NCBI RefSeq assembly: GCF_007989805.1
Contig: NZ_BJUB01000002.1
Location: 1-64,000 of the forward strand
Reading direction: 5' to 3'
From: Cellulomonas xylanilytica
GTDB lineage: Bacteria > Actinomycetota > Actinomycetes > Actinomycetales > Cellulomonadaceae
DNA: 64,000 nt
Shown: positions 8,384 to 17,033 of the stretch, one piece after another
How positions within the stretch are numbered: position 1 is the first letter of the stretch
How the letters are laid out: every line of letters starts with the position of its first letter
Notes under the pieces: model-generated
Seen by the model: only the letters and a program-made list of their open reading frames with translations
Databases searched by the model: none
What the model was told of the DNA's origin: nothing
Program-made: the position numbers and the translations under genes

Positions 8384-8523
8384 TGGCAGCTTGCGACGAG
8401 CGCGGCAGCTTGCGACGAGCGCGGCAGTCGGAACTGCCGCGCTCGTCACGAACTGCCGCGCTCGTCGTCGGCCGCCGCGCTCGTGAGCTGCCGCGCTCGT
8501 CGTGGGGCAGCCGGGCTCGTCGA
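8384..8523. repeat. cluster of inverted 18-bp palindromic units between convergent genes
   Basis: Two forward copies of a unit ending CGACGAGCGCGGCAG are followed by about five copies of its reverse complement CTGCCGCGCTCGTCG, some degenerate. The central pair (8414-8427 and 8434-8447) forms a 14-base stem with a 6-base loop. It fills the gap between convergent trkA and the permease gene, so it can act as a bidirectional terminator. It resembles a REP-type element. Confidence 0.8.
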
Positions 8524-8535
8524 CTCGGAGAGCCG

Positions 8536-9564
8536 TCAGCGGCGGCGGATCACCAGCAGGCGCTGGAGGACCACGAAGATCAGCAGCAGGGCGCCGATGA
8601 AGATCTTGGTCCACCAGGAGCTCAGGGTGCCCTGGAACGTGATGATGGTCTGGATCAGGCCGAGCACCAGCACGCCGAGCACCGAGCCCAGGACGAAGCC
8701 GCTCCCACCCGTGAGCAGGGTGCCGCCGATGACGACCGCGGCGATGGCGTCGAGCTCCATGCCGACCCCGGTCAGCGCGTAGCCGGACCGCGAGAAGATC
8801 GCGAACAGCAGGCCGCCGAGCCCGGCGCACGTGCCGCTGATGACGTAGACGAGCACCTTGGTGCGCGCCACCGGCAGACCCATGAGCTTGGCGGACTGCT
8901 CGCCGCCGCCGATCGCGTAGACCGTCCGGCCGAACCGCGTGTAGTGCAGCGTGACGAACGCGATGGCCACGACCGCCAGCGCGATCACCCCGCTCGGGGT
9001 GATGACCAGGCCGTCCTCGGTGCCCCAGCGGGTGCGGGCGAGGGCGACGATGGTGGGGTCGGTGATCGGGATCGACTCGGGCGCCACGATGTAGCAGAGG
9101 CCGCGCGCCAGGAACATCGCCGCCAGGGTGGCGATGAAGGGTTGGATCTCGAAGACGTGGACCATCACGCCGACGACGAGGCCGATCACGGTGCCGACGA
9201 GGATGACCAGCGGGATGGCCACGGCGGCGCCGAACCCGTGCGAGAACATCCACGCGGCGACGCAGCCGGACAGCGCGACGACGGCGCCGACGGACAGGTC
9301 GATGCCCCCGGTAAGGATCACGAACGTCATGCCGACGGCGATCACCACGAGGAACGAGTTGTTGATGAGCACGTTGGCCATGACGCGGCCGGACAGGAAG
9401 TTCTCGTACAGCGAGCCGCCGATGGCCAGCATGGCGATCAGGACGATCACCGTGCCGAGGACCGGCAGGTAGCGCTCGTCGACGTGGAACCGCCGGACGC
9501 GGGTGCCGAGCGACTGACGTGGTGCGGTGGGCACCTTCGACGGGGTGAGCTGGTCGGTCGCCAT
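8536..9564 (-). CDS. furanose-sugar ABC transporter permease, YjfF type
   Basis: 342 aa. Inner-membrane permease of the BPD_transp_2 (AraH/RbsC) family with about ten hydrophobic helices. The family signature GMTFVILTGGIDLSVGAVVA is near residue 75, and IAAVVIGGTLLTGGSGFV, the ATPase-coupling loop region, is near 260. It pairs with the preceding permease to form a heterodimer, as E. coli YtfT/YjfF do for galactofuranose. Its ATG overlaps the upstream stop by one base (TGATG). Last gene of a four-gene operon. The operator upstream of the operon suggests arabinose as substrate. Confidence 0.88.
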   Translation of the reverse strand: MATDQLTPSKVPTAPRQSLGTRVRRFHVDERYLPVLGTVIVLIAMLAIGGSLYENFLSGRVMANVLINNSFLVVIAVGMTFVILTGGIDLSVGAVVALSGCVAAWMFSHGFGAAVAIPLVILVGTVIGLVVGVMVHVFEIQPFIATLAAMFLARGLCYIVAPESIPITDPTIVALARTRWGTEDGLVITPSGVIALAVVAIAFVTLHYTRFGRTVYAIGGGEQSAKLMGLPVARTKVLVYVISGTCAGLGGLLFAIFSRSGYALTGVGMELDAIAAVVIGGTLLTGGSGFVLGSVLGVLVLGLIQTIITFQGTLSSWWTKIFIGALLLIFVVLQRLLVIRRR

Positions 9565-10613
9565 CAGGCCGGCACCTCCACGGGAGCAGGGGCGGTGGCT
9601 CGCCTGCGGGCTCGCAGCTTGTGGCGGACCACGGGCGACTGGAGGAGGCAGACGAGGATGACGACGAGCGCCTTGAACAGCGAGACCGCGTTCGCGGGGA
9701 TGCCGAGGATGGTCACCGAGAACGTCAGCGTCGTGATCACCAGGACGCCGACCAGCGTGCCGACAAGCGAGAACTTGCCGCCGGCGAGCGAGGTGCCGCC
9801 GATGACCACCGCGAGGATGGCGTCGAGCTCGATGAACAGACCGGCGTTGTTGGCGTCGGCCGCCATGATGTCGGAGCTGCGGATGAACCCGGCGATGCAC
9901 GCGAAGAACGCGCACAGGATGTAGACGGTCCAGATGATCGTCCGGGCCCGCACGCCTGCCAGCCGGGAGGCGACGGGGTTGATGCCGACCGACTCGATGA
10001 GCACGCCGAGCGCGGTGCGCCGCGTGATGAGCGCCATGGCGACGAAGAAGAACCCGGCGATGAGCGCCGCGACGGGCAGCCCCAGCCAGTAGCCGGTGGC
10101 GATCGTCTTGTACGGGGCGCTGTTCACGGTGGTGATCTGGCCGCCCGTGATAAGCATCGCGATGCCGCGCCCGGCGGTCATGATCACCAGGGTCGCGATG
10201 ATCGGTTGGATCCCGACCACCGCCACGAGGAACCCGTTGAACACCCCGATCAGGAGGCAGACCAGCACCGCGCTGCCGATCGCCGACAGCACGACCGCGA
10301 GCGACTCCGGGTTGTCGGACGCCGCGATCTGGGACAGGGCGACCGCTCCGGCGATGGCCATGACGGCGCCGACGGACAGGTCGATGCCGCGGGTCGCGAT
10401 GACCAGCGTCATGCCCAGGGCCACGAGCAGCAGGACGCTGGAGCGCCGCACGATGTCGATGGGCCCGCCGTACAGGTGCCCGTCCCGGACGGTGATGTCC
10501 AGGAAGGTGTTCGACTTCAGCACGCAGGCGAGCAGCAGCACGGCCAGCGCGACGATCGGCCAGAACAACCGGTGCCGGGCTACGGCTCCGGCCGAGGTCA
10601 TGACGGAGCTCAT
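9564..10613 (-). CDS. furanose-sugar ABC transporter permease, YtfT type
   Basis: 349 aa. Second permease of the same family, with LGMTLVIATRGIDLSVGAVMA, a GIQPIIATLVIM segment, and the coupling loop around LDAILAVVIGGTSLAGGKF. Many transmembrane helices; the C-terminal tail is basic and Pro/Ala rich. The ATG overlaps the ATPase stop as ATGA. A GGAGGG site sits at normal spacing, so the start is well supported; a second ATG four codons on is possible. It forms the channel with the downstream permease. Confidence 0.88.
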   Translation of the reverse strand: MSSVMTSAGAVARHRLFWPIVALAVLLLACVLKSNTFLDITVRDGHLYGGPIDIVRRSSVLLLVALGMTLVIATRGIDLSVGAVMAIAGAVALSQIAASDNPESLAVVLSAIGSAVLVCLLIGVFNGFLVAVVGIQPIIATLVIMTAGRGIAMLITGGQITTVNSAPYKTIATGYWLGLPVAALIAGFFFVAMALITRRTALGVLIESVGINPVASRLAGVRARTIIWTVYILCAFFACIAGFIRSSDIMAADANNAGLFIELDAILAVVIGGTSLAGGKFSLVGTLVGVLVITTLTFSVTILGIPANAVSLFKALVVILVCLLQSPVVRHKLRARRRATAPAPVEVPA

Positions 10614-12145
10614 GACTGCCCTCCGCTCGCGATGAGGTGGACGACGTCGTCGGTGGTGACGTCGTCGGAGTTGGTGATCTCGGCGACCTTGCGGCGGTCC
10701 CGCAGCACCGCGATGCGGTGCGAGAGGCGCAGGACCTCCTCGAGCTCGGCGGAGATGAACACGACCGCCATGCCCTGCTGGGCCAGGTCGGCGACCAGCT
10801 TCTGGATCTCGGCCTTGGCCCCGACGTCGATGCCGCGGGTGGGCTCGTCGAGGAGCAGGAGCTTCGGAGCGGTGGCGAGCCAGCGGGCGAGCAGCACCTT
10901 CTGCTGGTTGCCCCCGGACAGGTTGCCGGCGATGGCCTCGGGGTTGGCGGGACGGATGCCGAGCGCCTCGATGTAGCGGTTCACGACCTCGTCGGACTTC
11001 CGCCGCGAGATCCGGCGCAGCCAGCCCCGGTCGGCCTGCAGCCCGAGCACGATGTTCTCGCGCACCGTCAGGTCCCCGACGATGCCCTCGGTCTTGCGGC
11101 TCTCCGAGGAGTAGACGATGCCGCGGGCGAGGGCGGTGCGCGGGGTCCGCATCTTCGTCGGGACCCCCTCCACCCGGATCTCGCCGGAGTCCGCGTGGTC
11201 CGCGCCGTAGAGCAGCCGGGCGAGCTCGGTGCGGCCGGAGCCCAGCAGGCCCGCGAGCCCGACGACCTCGCCGGCGTACACGTCGAGGTCGAACGGCTCG
11301 ATCGTGCCCTTGCGCCCCAGCCCGATGGCCTGGACGTAGGGCTGGGTGTCCACGCGCTCCGCGACCGACCGCTTCGGGGCCTCCTCGAGCTCCTCGAGGA
11401 CGGCGAGCGCGCGGCCGATCATCTTCTGCACCAGCTCGACCCGGTCCAGCTCGGCCGTGCGGTACTCGCCGACCAGCGTGCCGTTGCGCAGCACCGTCAT
11501 GCGGTCGCTGATCTCGTACACCTGGTCGAGGAAGTGGGAGACGAACAGGATGGCGACGCCACGGTCGCGCAGCGCGCGCACGACGTCGAACAGGCGGGCG
11601 ACCTCGTCGGCGTCGAGGCTGGACGTCGGCTCGTCGAGGATGAGCACGCGGGCGTCGACGACCATCGCCCGCGAGATCGCGACGAGCTGCTGGACGGCGA
11701 GCGAGTGCGACGACAGCGACGACTTCGGGTCGATGTCGAGGTTCATGGTCCGCAGGTGGTCGCGGGCCGCGCTCCGGGTGCGCCGCCAGTCGACCACCCC
11801 GGCGCGGCGCACCTCGTGGCCGAGCATGATGTTCTCCGCCACCGACAGGTTGTCGCAGAGGTTCACCTCTTGGTAGACGGTGCTGATCCCCGCGGCCTGA
11901 GCCTGCGCGGGACCGGCGAACGTGCGCTCCTCGCCGTCGACGACGATCGACCCGGAGTCGATCGTGTACACGCCGGTGAGGGCCTTGATCAGGGTGGACT
12001 TCCCGGCGCCGTTCTCGCCCATGAGGGCGTGCACCTCGCCCGGGAACAGCCGGAGGTCGACGCCGTCCAGCGCCTTGACCCCGGGGAACGTGATGGAGAT
12101 CCCCGTCATCGCGACGATCGGGGTCGGTTCTGCTGTCTCGGTCAT
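10610..12145 (-). CDS. sugar ABC transporter ATP-binding protein, YtfR type (two ABC domains)
   Basis: 511 aa, the usual length of the AraG/RbsA/YtfR class with two fused nucleotide-binding domains. The N-terminal domain has a good Walker A (GENGAGKST), a degenerate signature (SLAVQQL) and Walker B with LILDEPTSSLD. The C-terminal domain has a degenerate Walker A (GLLGSGRTE), the signature LSGGNQQK and LLLDEPTRGID. This asymmetry is normal for the class. The start at 12145 has GAAAGGTC upstream. It sits between the binding-protein gene and the two permeases. Confidence 0.92.
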   Translation of the reverse strand: MTETAEPTPIVAMTGISITFPGVKALDGVDLRLFPGEVHALMGENGAGKSTLIKALTGVYTIDSGSIVVDGEERTFAGPAQAQAAGISTVYQEVNLCDNLSVAENIMLGHEVRRAGVVDWRRTRSAARDHLRTMNLDIDPKSSLSSHSLAVQQLVAISRAMVVDARVLILDEPTSSLDADEVARLFDVVRALRDRGVAILFVSHFLDQVYEISDRMTVLRNGTLVGEYRTAELDRVELVQKMIGRALAVLEELEEAPKRSVAERVDTQPYVQAIGLGRKGTIEPFDLDVYAGEVVGLAGLLGSGRTELARLLYGADHADSGEIRVEGVPTKMRTPRTALARGIVYSSESRKTEGIVGDLTVRENIVLGLQADRGWLRRISRRKSDEVVNRYIEALGIRPANPEAIAGNLSGGNQQKVLLARWLATAPKLLLLDEPTRGIDVGAKAEIQKLVADLAQQGMAVVFISAELEEVLRLSHRIAVLRDRRKVAEITNSDDVTTDDVVHLIASGGQS

Positions 12146-12248
12146 CGTCGACCTTTCGTCCGCGCCGGTCTCACGGTACCGGCAGGGCTGTGCCGCCCGG
12201 GGGGACGCGAGGTCCCCCCGGGCAGCGTGGCGTCTCAGGGTGCGACGG

Positions 12249-13259
12249 TCAGTACTGGCGGTCGGCCAGGACTGCCTTGGCGCCTTCCTGGTCGAACGCC
12301 TCGTCCTTGGTGACGATGCGCGGCTCGACGGTGCCGCCGTCCTCGAGGGTCTTGATGATCTCGGCGAGGTCCGGACCCAGCAGCGGGTTGCACTCGACGA
12401 TGTAGCTGATCTTGCCCTCGGCGAGGGCGGTCATGCCGTCCTTGACGCCGTCGATGGTGACGACCTTGATGTCCTGACCGGGCACCTTGCCGGCCGCCTC
12501 GATCGCCTCGATGGCGCCCAGGCCCATGTCGTCGTTGTGCGCGTACACGACGTCGATGTCGGGGTAGGCCTGCAGGAAGCCCTCCATGACCGTCTTGCCC
12601 TCGGCGCGCGTGAAGTTGCCGGTCTCCGACGCGATCACGGAGATGTTGTCGTTGCCCTCGATGGCGTCCTCGAACCCGGTCTTGCGGTCGATGGCCGGTG
12701 CGGAGCCCGTGGTGCCCTGCAGCTCGACGACGTTGATGGGCTCGGTGCCGAGGTTCTCGGAGACCCAGTCGCCGATGCGCTTGCCCTCCTCGACGAAGTC
12801 CGACCCGATGAACGTCACGTAGAGCGACGTGTCCTCGGAGTCGACCGCACGGTCGGTGAGGATCACGGGGATGTCGGCCTGCTTGGCCTCCTCGAGCACG
12901 CTGTCCCAGCCGGACTCGACGACCGGCGAGAACGCGATGTAGTCGACGCCCTGCGCGATGTAGGACCGGATCGCCTGGATCTGGTTCTCCTGCTTCTGCT
13001 GCGCGTCGGAGAAGCTCAGGTCGAACCCGGCCTCCTCCGTGAGCGCGTCCTGGATCGACTTGGTGTTGGCGGCACGCCAGCCGCTCTCGGCGCCGACCTG
13101 GCTGAAGCCGACGGAGATCGCGCCGCCGTCGCCGCCGTCGCCGCTGCCTGCGGTCTCCCCGTCACCGGAGTCGCCGCCGCTGCTGCACGCCGCGAGCCCG
13201 AGTGCGAGCACCGCGAGACCTGCGGCGAGCGACCGTGTCCTGAACATCTTGCTGACCAT
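12249..13259 (-). CDS. sugar-binding lipoprotein, YtfQ type
   Basis: 336 aa. Type I periplasmic binding protein (Peripla_BP_4). A signal peptide ends in the lipobox LAACSSG at about residues 22-28, followed by a Gly/Ser/Asp-rich linker, so it is a membrane-anchored extracellular lipoprotein. The mature domain starts at ISVGFSQVGAESGWR, typical of YtfQ-like galactofuranose binders. A strong AGGAGG precedes the start. First gene of the transporter operon; a palindromic LacI-type operator lies about 130 bases upstream and matches the one before araB. That points to L-arabinose or arabino-oligosaccharide, by inference. Confidence 0.9.
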   Translation of the reverse strand: MVSKMFRTRSLAAGLAVLALGLAACSSGGDSGDGETAGSGDGGDGGAISVGFSQVGAESGWRAANTKSIQDALTEEAGFDLSFSDAQQKQENQIQAIRSYIAQGVDYIAFSPVVESGWDSVLEEAKQADIPVILTDRAVDSEDTSLYVTFIGSDFVEEGKRIGDWVSENLGTEPINVVELQGTTGSAPAIDRKTGFEDAIEGNDNISVIASETGNFTRAEGKTVMEGFLQAYPDIDVVYAHNDDMGLGAIEAIEAAGKVPGQDIKVVTIDGVKDGMTALAEGKISYIVECNPLLGPDLAEIIKTLEDGGTVEPRIVTKDEAFDQEGAKAVLADRQY

Positions 13260-13667
13260 CTGCTTCTCCTCCTCGAGAAACGCACTGGCACGCAGTCCGA
13301 CCCACGCCGGCCGGTCTGCGGTCGCGCACCCCGGGGCACCGGGAGCACGAGCCCCGCTGGACCGAGGTCCAGCAGGTGGTTCGCCTGAATGTTAGCGCTC
13401 ACATTCTCGTGGGAGGCCTGGTTTTCAGGTTGCATTCCGATCACGCTTCCGAGCCGACGACGCGAGCTGCCGCCGGCCCGGCGCTCCCGGGTGCGGAGCT
13501 CACCCGTCGGGCGGACGGGAACGGCCTCCGGTCACGGCCGTTCCCGCTGGTCATCCGGCAGGAGCGGCACTGTCGACGAGCGTGGCGGCCGGGACGCTGG
13601 TCGTCCTCGTAGCGTGCCGCTCCCGGGACCACCGGTCCGCGCCGCTCCCTCCGGCCCTCACCCGCGG
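13260..13667. other. 408-bp regulatory gap upstream of the sugar ABC operon
   Basis: It holds the promoter region of the ytfQ-type gene, read leftward, including the operator at 13389-13404. The right part (13450-13660) is downstream of the convergent-free ABC-2 permease gene and has no supported gene. Long open frames here are high-GC artefacts. No clear -35/-10 pair was found. Confidence 0.5.
13389..13404. promoter_or_regulatory. LacI-type operator of the sugar ABC operon (ara-type box)
   Basis: ATGTTAGCGCTCACAT differs from the perfect palindrome before araB (ATGTTAGCGCTAACAT) at one base. It lies upstream of the binding-protein gene and implies a common LacI-family regulator. Confidence 0.82.
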
Positions 13668-14450
13668 TCAGGGGGTGCGGCGGCGGAGGGTGGCGGCCCC
13701 GACCACGAGGGCGCCGACGATGAAGCCGGCGATCACCGCCACGTCGCCGCGCACGGCGGTCCAGGTGCCGCCGGCCGCGAGCAGCTGCATGGCGTCGAGG
13801 GCGTAGGTCAGCGGCAGCACGCGGGAGATCCACTCGAGGACCGTGGGCATCTCGTCGCGCGGCATGAGCAGCCCGCAGGTGATGAGCTGCGGGAACAGGA
13901 CCAGGGGCATGAGCTGCACGGCCTGGAACTCCGTCCTCGCGAGCGCGGACGCGCCCAGGCCCAGCGCGCAGCCGAGCACGGCGTCCAGCACCGCGACGAG
14001 GACCACCAGCCCGATCGGCCCGGCGACGTCCATCCCGCACACCCACACGGCGAACCCGACGATGACCAGGGCCTGGACCGTCGCCAGGACGGCGAACGCG
14101 AGGGCGTAGCCGACCACCACGTCACCGCGGCCGATCGGCAGGGTCATCAGCCGCTCCAGCGTGCCCGACGTGCGCTCCCGCAGCGTGGCGACGCTCGTGA
14201 CCAGGAACATCACCATCATCGGGAACAGGCCCACCAGCAGCGGCCCGAACTGGTCGAGCACCGGCGTGCCGTCGAACATCCACGCGATCAGGCCGATGAG
14301 CACGCAGGGCAGCAGAACCACCAGGGCGATCGTGCGCCGGTCGTGCCGCAGCTGGGTGAGGACCCGGCGCGCGGTCGCGGCCGTGAGGCTCACCGTCATG
14401 ACGCGCGACGGGACGTCCCGCACCGTCGGCGCCGTCAGCGTGACGCTCAT
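13668..14450 (-). CDS. ABC-2 type exporter permease
   Basis: 260 aa. Membrane subunit with six predicted helices of the ABC-2/DrrB class. After an N-terminal cytoplasmic stretch (RRVLTQLRHDRRTIALVVLLPC), the motif RERTSGTLERLMTLPIGR is diagnostic of this permease family, and residues near 180-200 (ARTEFQAVQLMPLVLFPQL) match the conserved loop. It exports an unknown substrate, often a drug, lipid or polymer. Its start overlaps the ATPase stop as ATGA, so the two are an operon. Confidence 0.88.
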   Translation of the reverse strand: MSVTLTAPTVRDVPSRVMTVSLTAATARRVLTQLRHDRRTIALVVLLPCVLIGLIAWMFDGTPVLDQFGPLLVGLFPMMVMFLVTSVATLRERTSGTLERLMTLPIGRGDVVVGYALAFAVLATVQALVIVGFAVWVCGMDVAGPIGLVVLVAVLDAVLGCALGLGASALARTEFQAVQLMPLVLFPQLITCGLLMPRDEMPTVLEWISRVLPLTYALDAMQLLAAGGTWTAVRGDVAVIAGFIVGALVVGAATLRRRTP

Positions 14451-15193
14451 GCCCCCGCTCCTCTCGTGACGCTGTCGTGCGCGGCGGCGTCGTCGACGAG
14501 CGCCAGGAACGCCGCCTCGGCGTCCGCCGTGCCCGTCCGGGCGAGGAGGTCGTCCAGCGGGCCGTCGGCGAGCACCGCTCCACCGCGCAGCAGGACGAGC
14601 CGGTCGCACCGGGCGGCCTCGTCCATGACGTGGCTGGACACCAGCAGGCTCACCCCGGACCGGCTCAGACGGTGGAACAGCCCCCACAGGTCGCGGCGCA
14701 GCACCGGGTCGAGGCCGACGGTCGGCTCGTCGAGCACCAGCACGTCCGGCCGGCCGAGCAGGGCGATGGCGAGCGACACCCGCGACCGCTCGCCGCCGGA
14801 CAGGGTGCCGATCGACTGCCCGGCGTGCGCGAGCAGGTCGACCTCGGTGAGCGCCTGCCGGATCGCGTCGGCGCCCATGCCGAGGATCGCCGCCGCGTAC
14901 CGCAGGTTCTCCATCACCGTCAGGTCGGTGTAGACGCTGGGCGACTGGGTCACGTAGCCCACCCGCCGCCGCAGCGCGGCCGACCCTGCGGGCAGGCCGA
15001 GCACGGTGACCGTGCCGCCGTCCACGACCTGCGCGCCGACGATCGCGCGCATCAGCGTGGTCTTTCCGCTGCCGCTCGGGCCGAGGAGCCCGACCACCTG
15101 CCCGACCGGCACGGCGAGGTCGAGCGACGGGATGACCGGGGTGCCGCCGCGCACGACCCGCAGCCCGGCGATCTCGATCGCGTTATTCCTCAT
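14447..15193 (-). CDS. ABC exporter ATP-binding protein
   Basis: 248 aa. One ABC domain: Walker A GPSGSGKTT (about 39-47), Q-loop in YVTQSPSVYTDLTV, signature LSGGERSR, Walker B VLVLDEPTVGLD and the switch histidine in SSHVMDEA. It is the DrrA/CcmA-like class that pairs with ABC-2 permeases. It overlaps the permease gene by four bases and is the first gene of the pair. Substrate is not indicated by neighbours. Confidence 0.9.
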   Translation of the reverse strand: MRNNAIEIAGLRVVRGGTPVIPSLDLAVPVGQVVGLLGPSGSGKTTLMRAIVGAQVVDGGTVTVLGLPAGSAALRRRVGYVTQSPSVYTDLTVMENLRYAAAILGMGADAIRQALTEVDLLAHAGQSIGTLSGGERSRVSLAIALLGRPDVLVLDEPTVGLDPVLRRDLWGLFHRLSRSGVSLLVSSHVMDEAARCDRLVLLRGGAVLADGPLDDLLARTGTADAEAAFLALVDDAAAHDSVTRGAGA

Positions 15194-15241
15194 GCGAGGA
15201 ATTCTGCTCCTGCCGCCGGGGCGGGCGCAAGGCCTTCGCCG

Positions 15242-16051
15242 CTACTGCGTGGAGTCCACGATCACGGCACGCAGCCGGTCGATCGCGGCCCGGTCACCGA
15301 CGAGCGCGAGGCCGTCCGCGTTGCCGCGGCCCCAGAGCCACAGGTCCAGGTCCCACGCCGCGCCGGAGACCGTCGCGGTGACGTCCTCGTCGTCCCCCTC
15401 CCACGGCGCCCCGCCCACGAGCTCCCCGCACTCCTCGTCGTACTCCTTGCCGGTGGTGGGCGACGTGCCGTGGAACCGCCCGAACGCCACCACCCACTCG
15501 CGGCGCGCGTCCGTGGCGGACAGCCGCACCCGCTGGCCGTCGGGGGTGAACGTCGCCCACGCCGGCAGCCCGCTCACCATGACGCCGAGCATCTCGTCGA
15601 CGCCGTCCGCGGCGAGCACCGCCCCAGGGTCCCCGACCGGCAGGCCCGCCGTCTGCTCGGCGTCCACCCGGTGCACCAGCGCCTCGTGCGCCTGGCGGCG
15701 CAGCACCCACCCGACGGTCCCGCCCGTGGACGACCAGGACCAGCACGGGTCCGCCGGGTCGTGCGCGGCGAGCGCGGCCAGCAGCGCCTGCGTGCGTCCG
15801 CGCAGGAACGGCACCAGCTCGTCGTCGGGCCGCCGCTCGGTGTCGTCCGCGTCGTCGGGACCCGCCGGGGCGTTCCCGACGATCTGCGACCAGAAGTCCT
15901 GCACCTCCCCCAGGTGGTACGCGAGATCCGCGGCGTCCCAGTCCGTGCAGGACGGGACCTGCGCGGTCAGCGGGGTCTGCGCGAGGGCGTCGGCCACCCG
16001 GGCCGACTCCTGTGCGATCACGTCGGCGTAGTCCAGGGTGTCCTCGGTCAT
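15242..16051 (-). CDS. mycothiol-dependent maleylpyruvate isomerase family protein
   Basis: 269 aa from the ATG at 16051; an ATG ten codons upstream is possible. The N-terminal part has the DinB-like four-helix fold (ESARVADALAQTPLTAQVPSCTDW, then LAYHLGEVQDFW), with the metal-type His near residue 46 and a second at EALVHRVDAE. The C-terminal half is a domain often paired with it in actinobacteria. Such proteins are thiol-S-transferase/isomerase-like enzymes using mycothiol. The actual substrate cannot be told. It diverges from the small membrane gene at 16129, only about 77 bases away. Confidence 0.75.
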   Translation of the reverse strand: MTEDTLDYADVIAQESARVADALAQTPLTAQVPSCTDWDAADLAYHLGEVQDFWSQIVGNAPAGPDDADDTERRPDDELVPFLRGRTQALLAALAAHDPADPCWSWSSTGGTVGWVLRRQAHEALVHRVDAEQTAGLPVGDPGAVLAADGVDEMLGVMVSGLPAWATFTPDGQRVRLSATDARREWVVAFGRFHGTSPTTGKEYDEECGELVGGAPWEGDDEDVTATVSGAAWDLDLWLWGRGNADGLALVGDRAAIDRLRAVIVDSTQ

Positions 16052-16128
16052 GGGCCGCACGCTACCGACCACCGCCGACACCGACCTCCCCGGCGTGCCG
16101 CCCGCCGACCTCCCCGCTACGGTGACGC

Positions 16129-16515
16129 GTGCTCACCGAGACCCTCCGCCGGCACGGCCCGGCCGTCGCGCTCGCCGCCCTGCTCGGCACGTCCGGCGTG
16201 CTCCACCTGCGGCGTCCGGGCATCTTCCGCCCCCTGATCCCCCGCAGCCTGGGCGACCCGGACCCGTGGGTGCTGGGCAGCGGCGTCGCGGAGCTGGCGT
16301 GCGCCGCCGCGCTCGTCGTGCCACCGACGCGTCGCCTCGGCGGGTGGGCGTCGGCCGCCCTGCTGGTGGGCGTCTTCCCGGGGAACGTGACGATGGCGGT
16401 CCGCTCCCGGCCGGACGCGCGCGGGTGGGCCGGCAGGCCGGCGGTGGCGTGGGCGCGGCTGCCGCTGCAGGTCCCGCTCGTCGGCTGGGCCGTCGCGGTG
16501 GCACGCCGCGCCTGA
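16129..16515 (+). CDS. small DoxX-like membrane protein
   Basis: 128 aa, GTG start. Predicted helices at about 8-24, 47-67, 74-90 and 110-126. The region VLHLRRPGIFRPLIPRSLGDPDPWVLGSGVAELACA resembles DoxX-family proteins, which have four helices and a poorly defined role near oxidoreductases. The function here is unknown. It reads away from the isomerase-like gene and toward a flavin-binding family gene 44 bases further on. Confidence 0.6.
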   Translation: MLTETLRRHGPAVALAALLGTSGVLHLRRPGIFRPLIPRSLGDPDPWVLGSGVAELACAAALVVPPTRRLGGWASAALLVGVFPGNVTMAVRSRPDARGWAGRPAVAWARLPLQVPLVGWAVAVARRA

Positions 16516-16559
16516 GCGCAGCGGTTGCGAGCAGCACCCGGTCGAGGTTGCCTCGACGC

Positions 16560-17033
16560 ATGAGGCGCCTCATCGAGGGCGACGCTCCCGCCGCCACGGA
16601 CCTCGCGGCGCGGCTCGCGACCGCGCGGGTCGTCTGGGTCGCGACGGTCGACGGACACGCCCGTCCGCACGCGGTGCCCGTCTGGTTCGTCTGGACCGAC
16701 CCCCGCGTCGCCATCTTCACGCCGTCCGGCACCGCGAAGGTCGGCCGCGTCCGGGCCAACCCGGCGGTCGCGCTGCACCTCGACACGCTCGACGAGGGCG
16801 CGCAGGTCGTCACGATGTCGGGGACGGCGTCCCTGGTCCCGCCGGACGACCTGGAGGAGGTCCGCGCCGCGTTCGCCGTGAAGTACGCGCCCGACCTCGG
16901 CGGTGCACCGATCAGCGGCTGGTTCGCGACCTTCGACCAGCCCCTCACGGTCCACGTCGAGCGGATCGTCTCCTGGCGGTCCACCCCGGCCGGGCCCGAC
17001 TTCTACGTCGTCCCGAGCGAGCCCGTCAGGTAG
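16560..17033 (+). CDS. pyridoxamine 5'-phosphate oxidase-fold (FMN/F420-binding) protein
   Basis: 157 aa. Split beta-barrel of the PNPOx-like superfamily: ATARVVWVATVDGHARPHAVPVWFVW, then FTPSGTAKVGRVRANPAVALHLD, and an R-x-x-S-W near the end. Actinobacterial proteins of this TIGR03667-like size bind FMN, F420 or heme and reduce diverse substrates. The ATG at 16560 starts directly before the domain. Its last 31 bases overlap the 3' end of the convergent TetR gene, so one stop lies inside the other gene. Confidence 0.75.
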   Translation: MRRLIEGDAPAATDLAARLATARVVWVATVDGHARPHAVPVWFVWTDPRVAIFTPSGTAKVGRVRANPAVALHLDTLDEGAQVVTMSGTASLVPPDDLEEVRAAFAVKYAPDLGGAPISGWFATFDQPLTVHVERIVSWRSTPAGPDFYVVPSEPVR

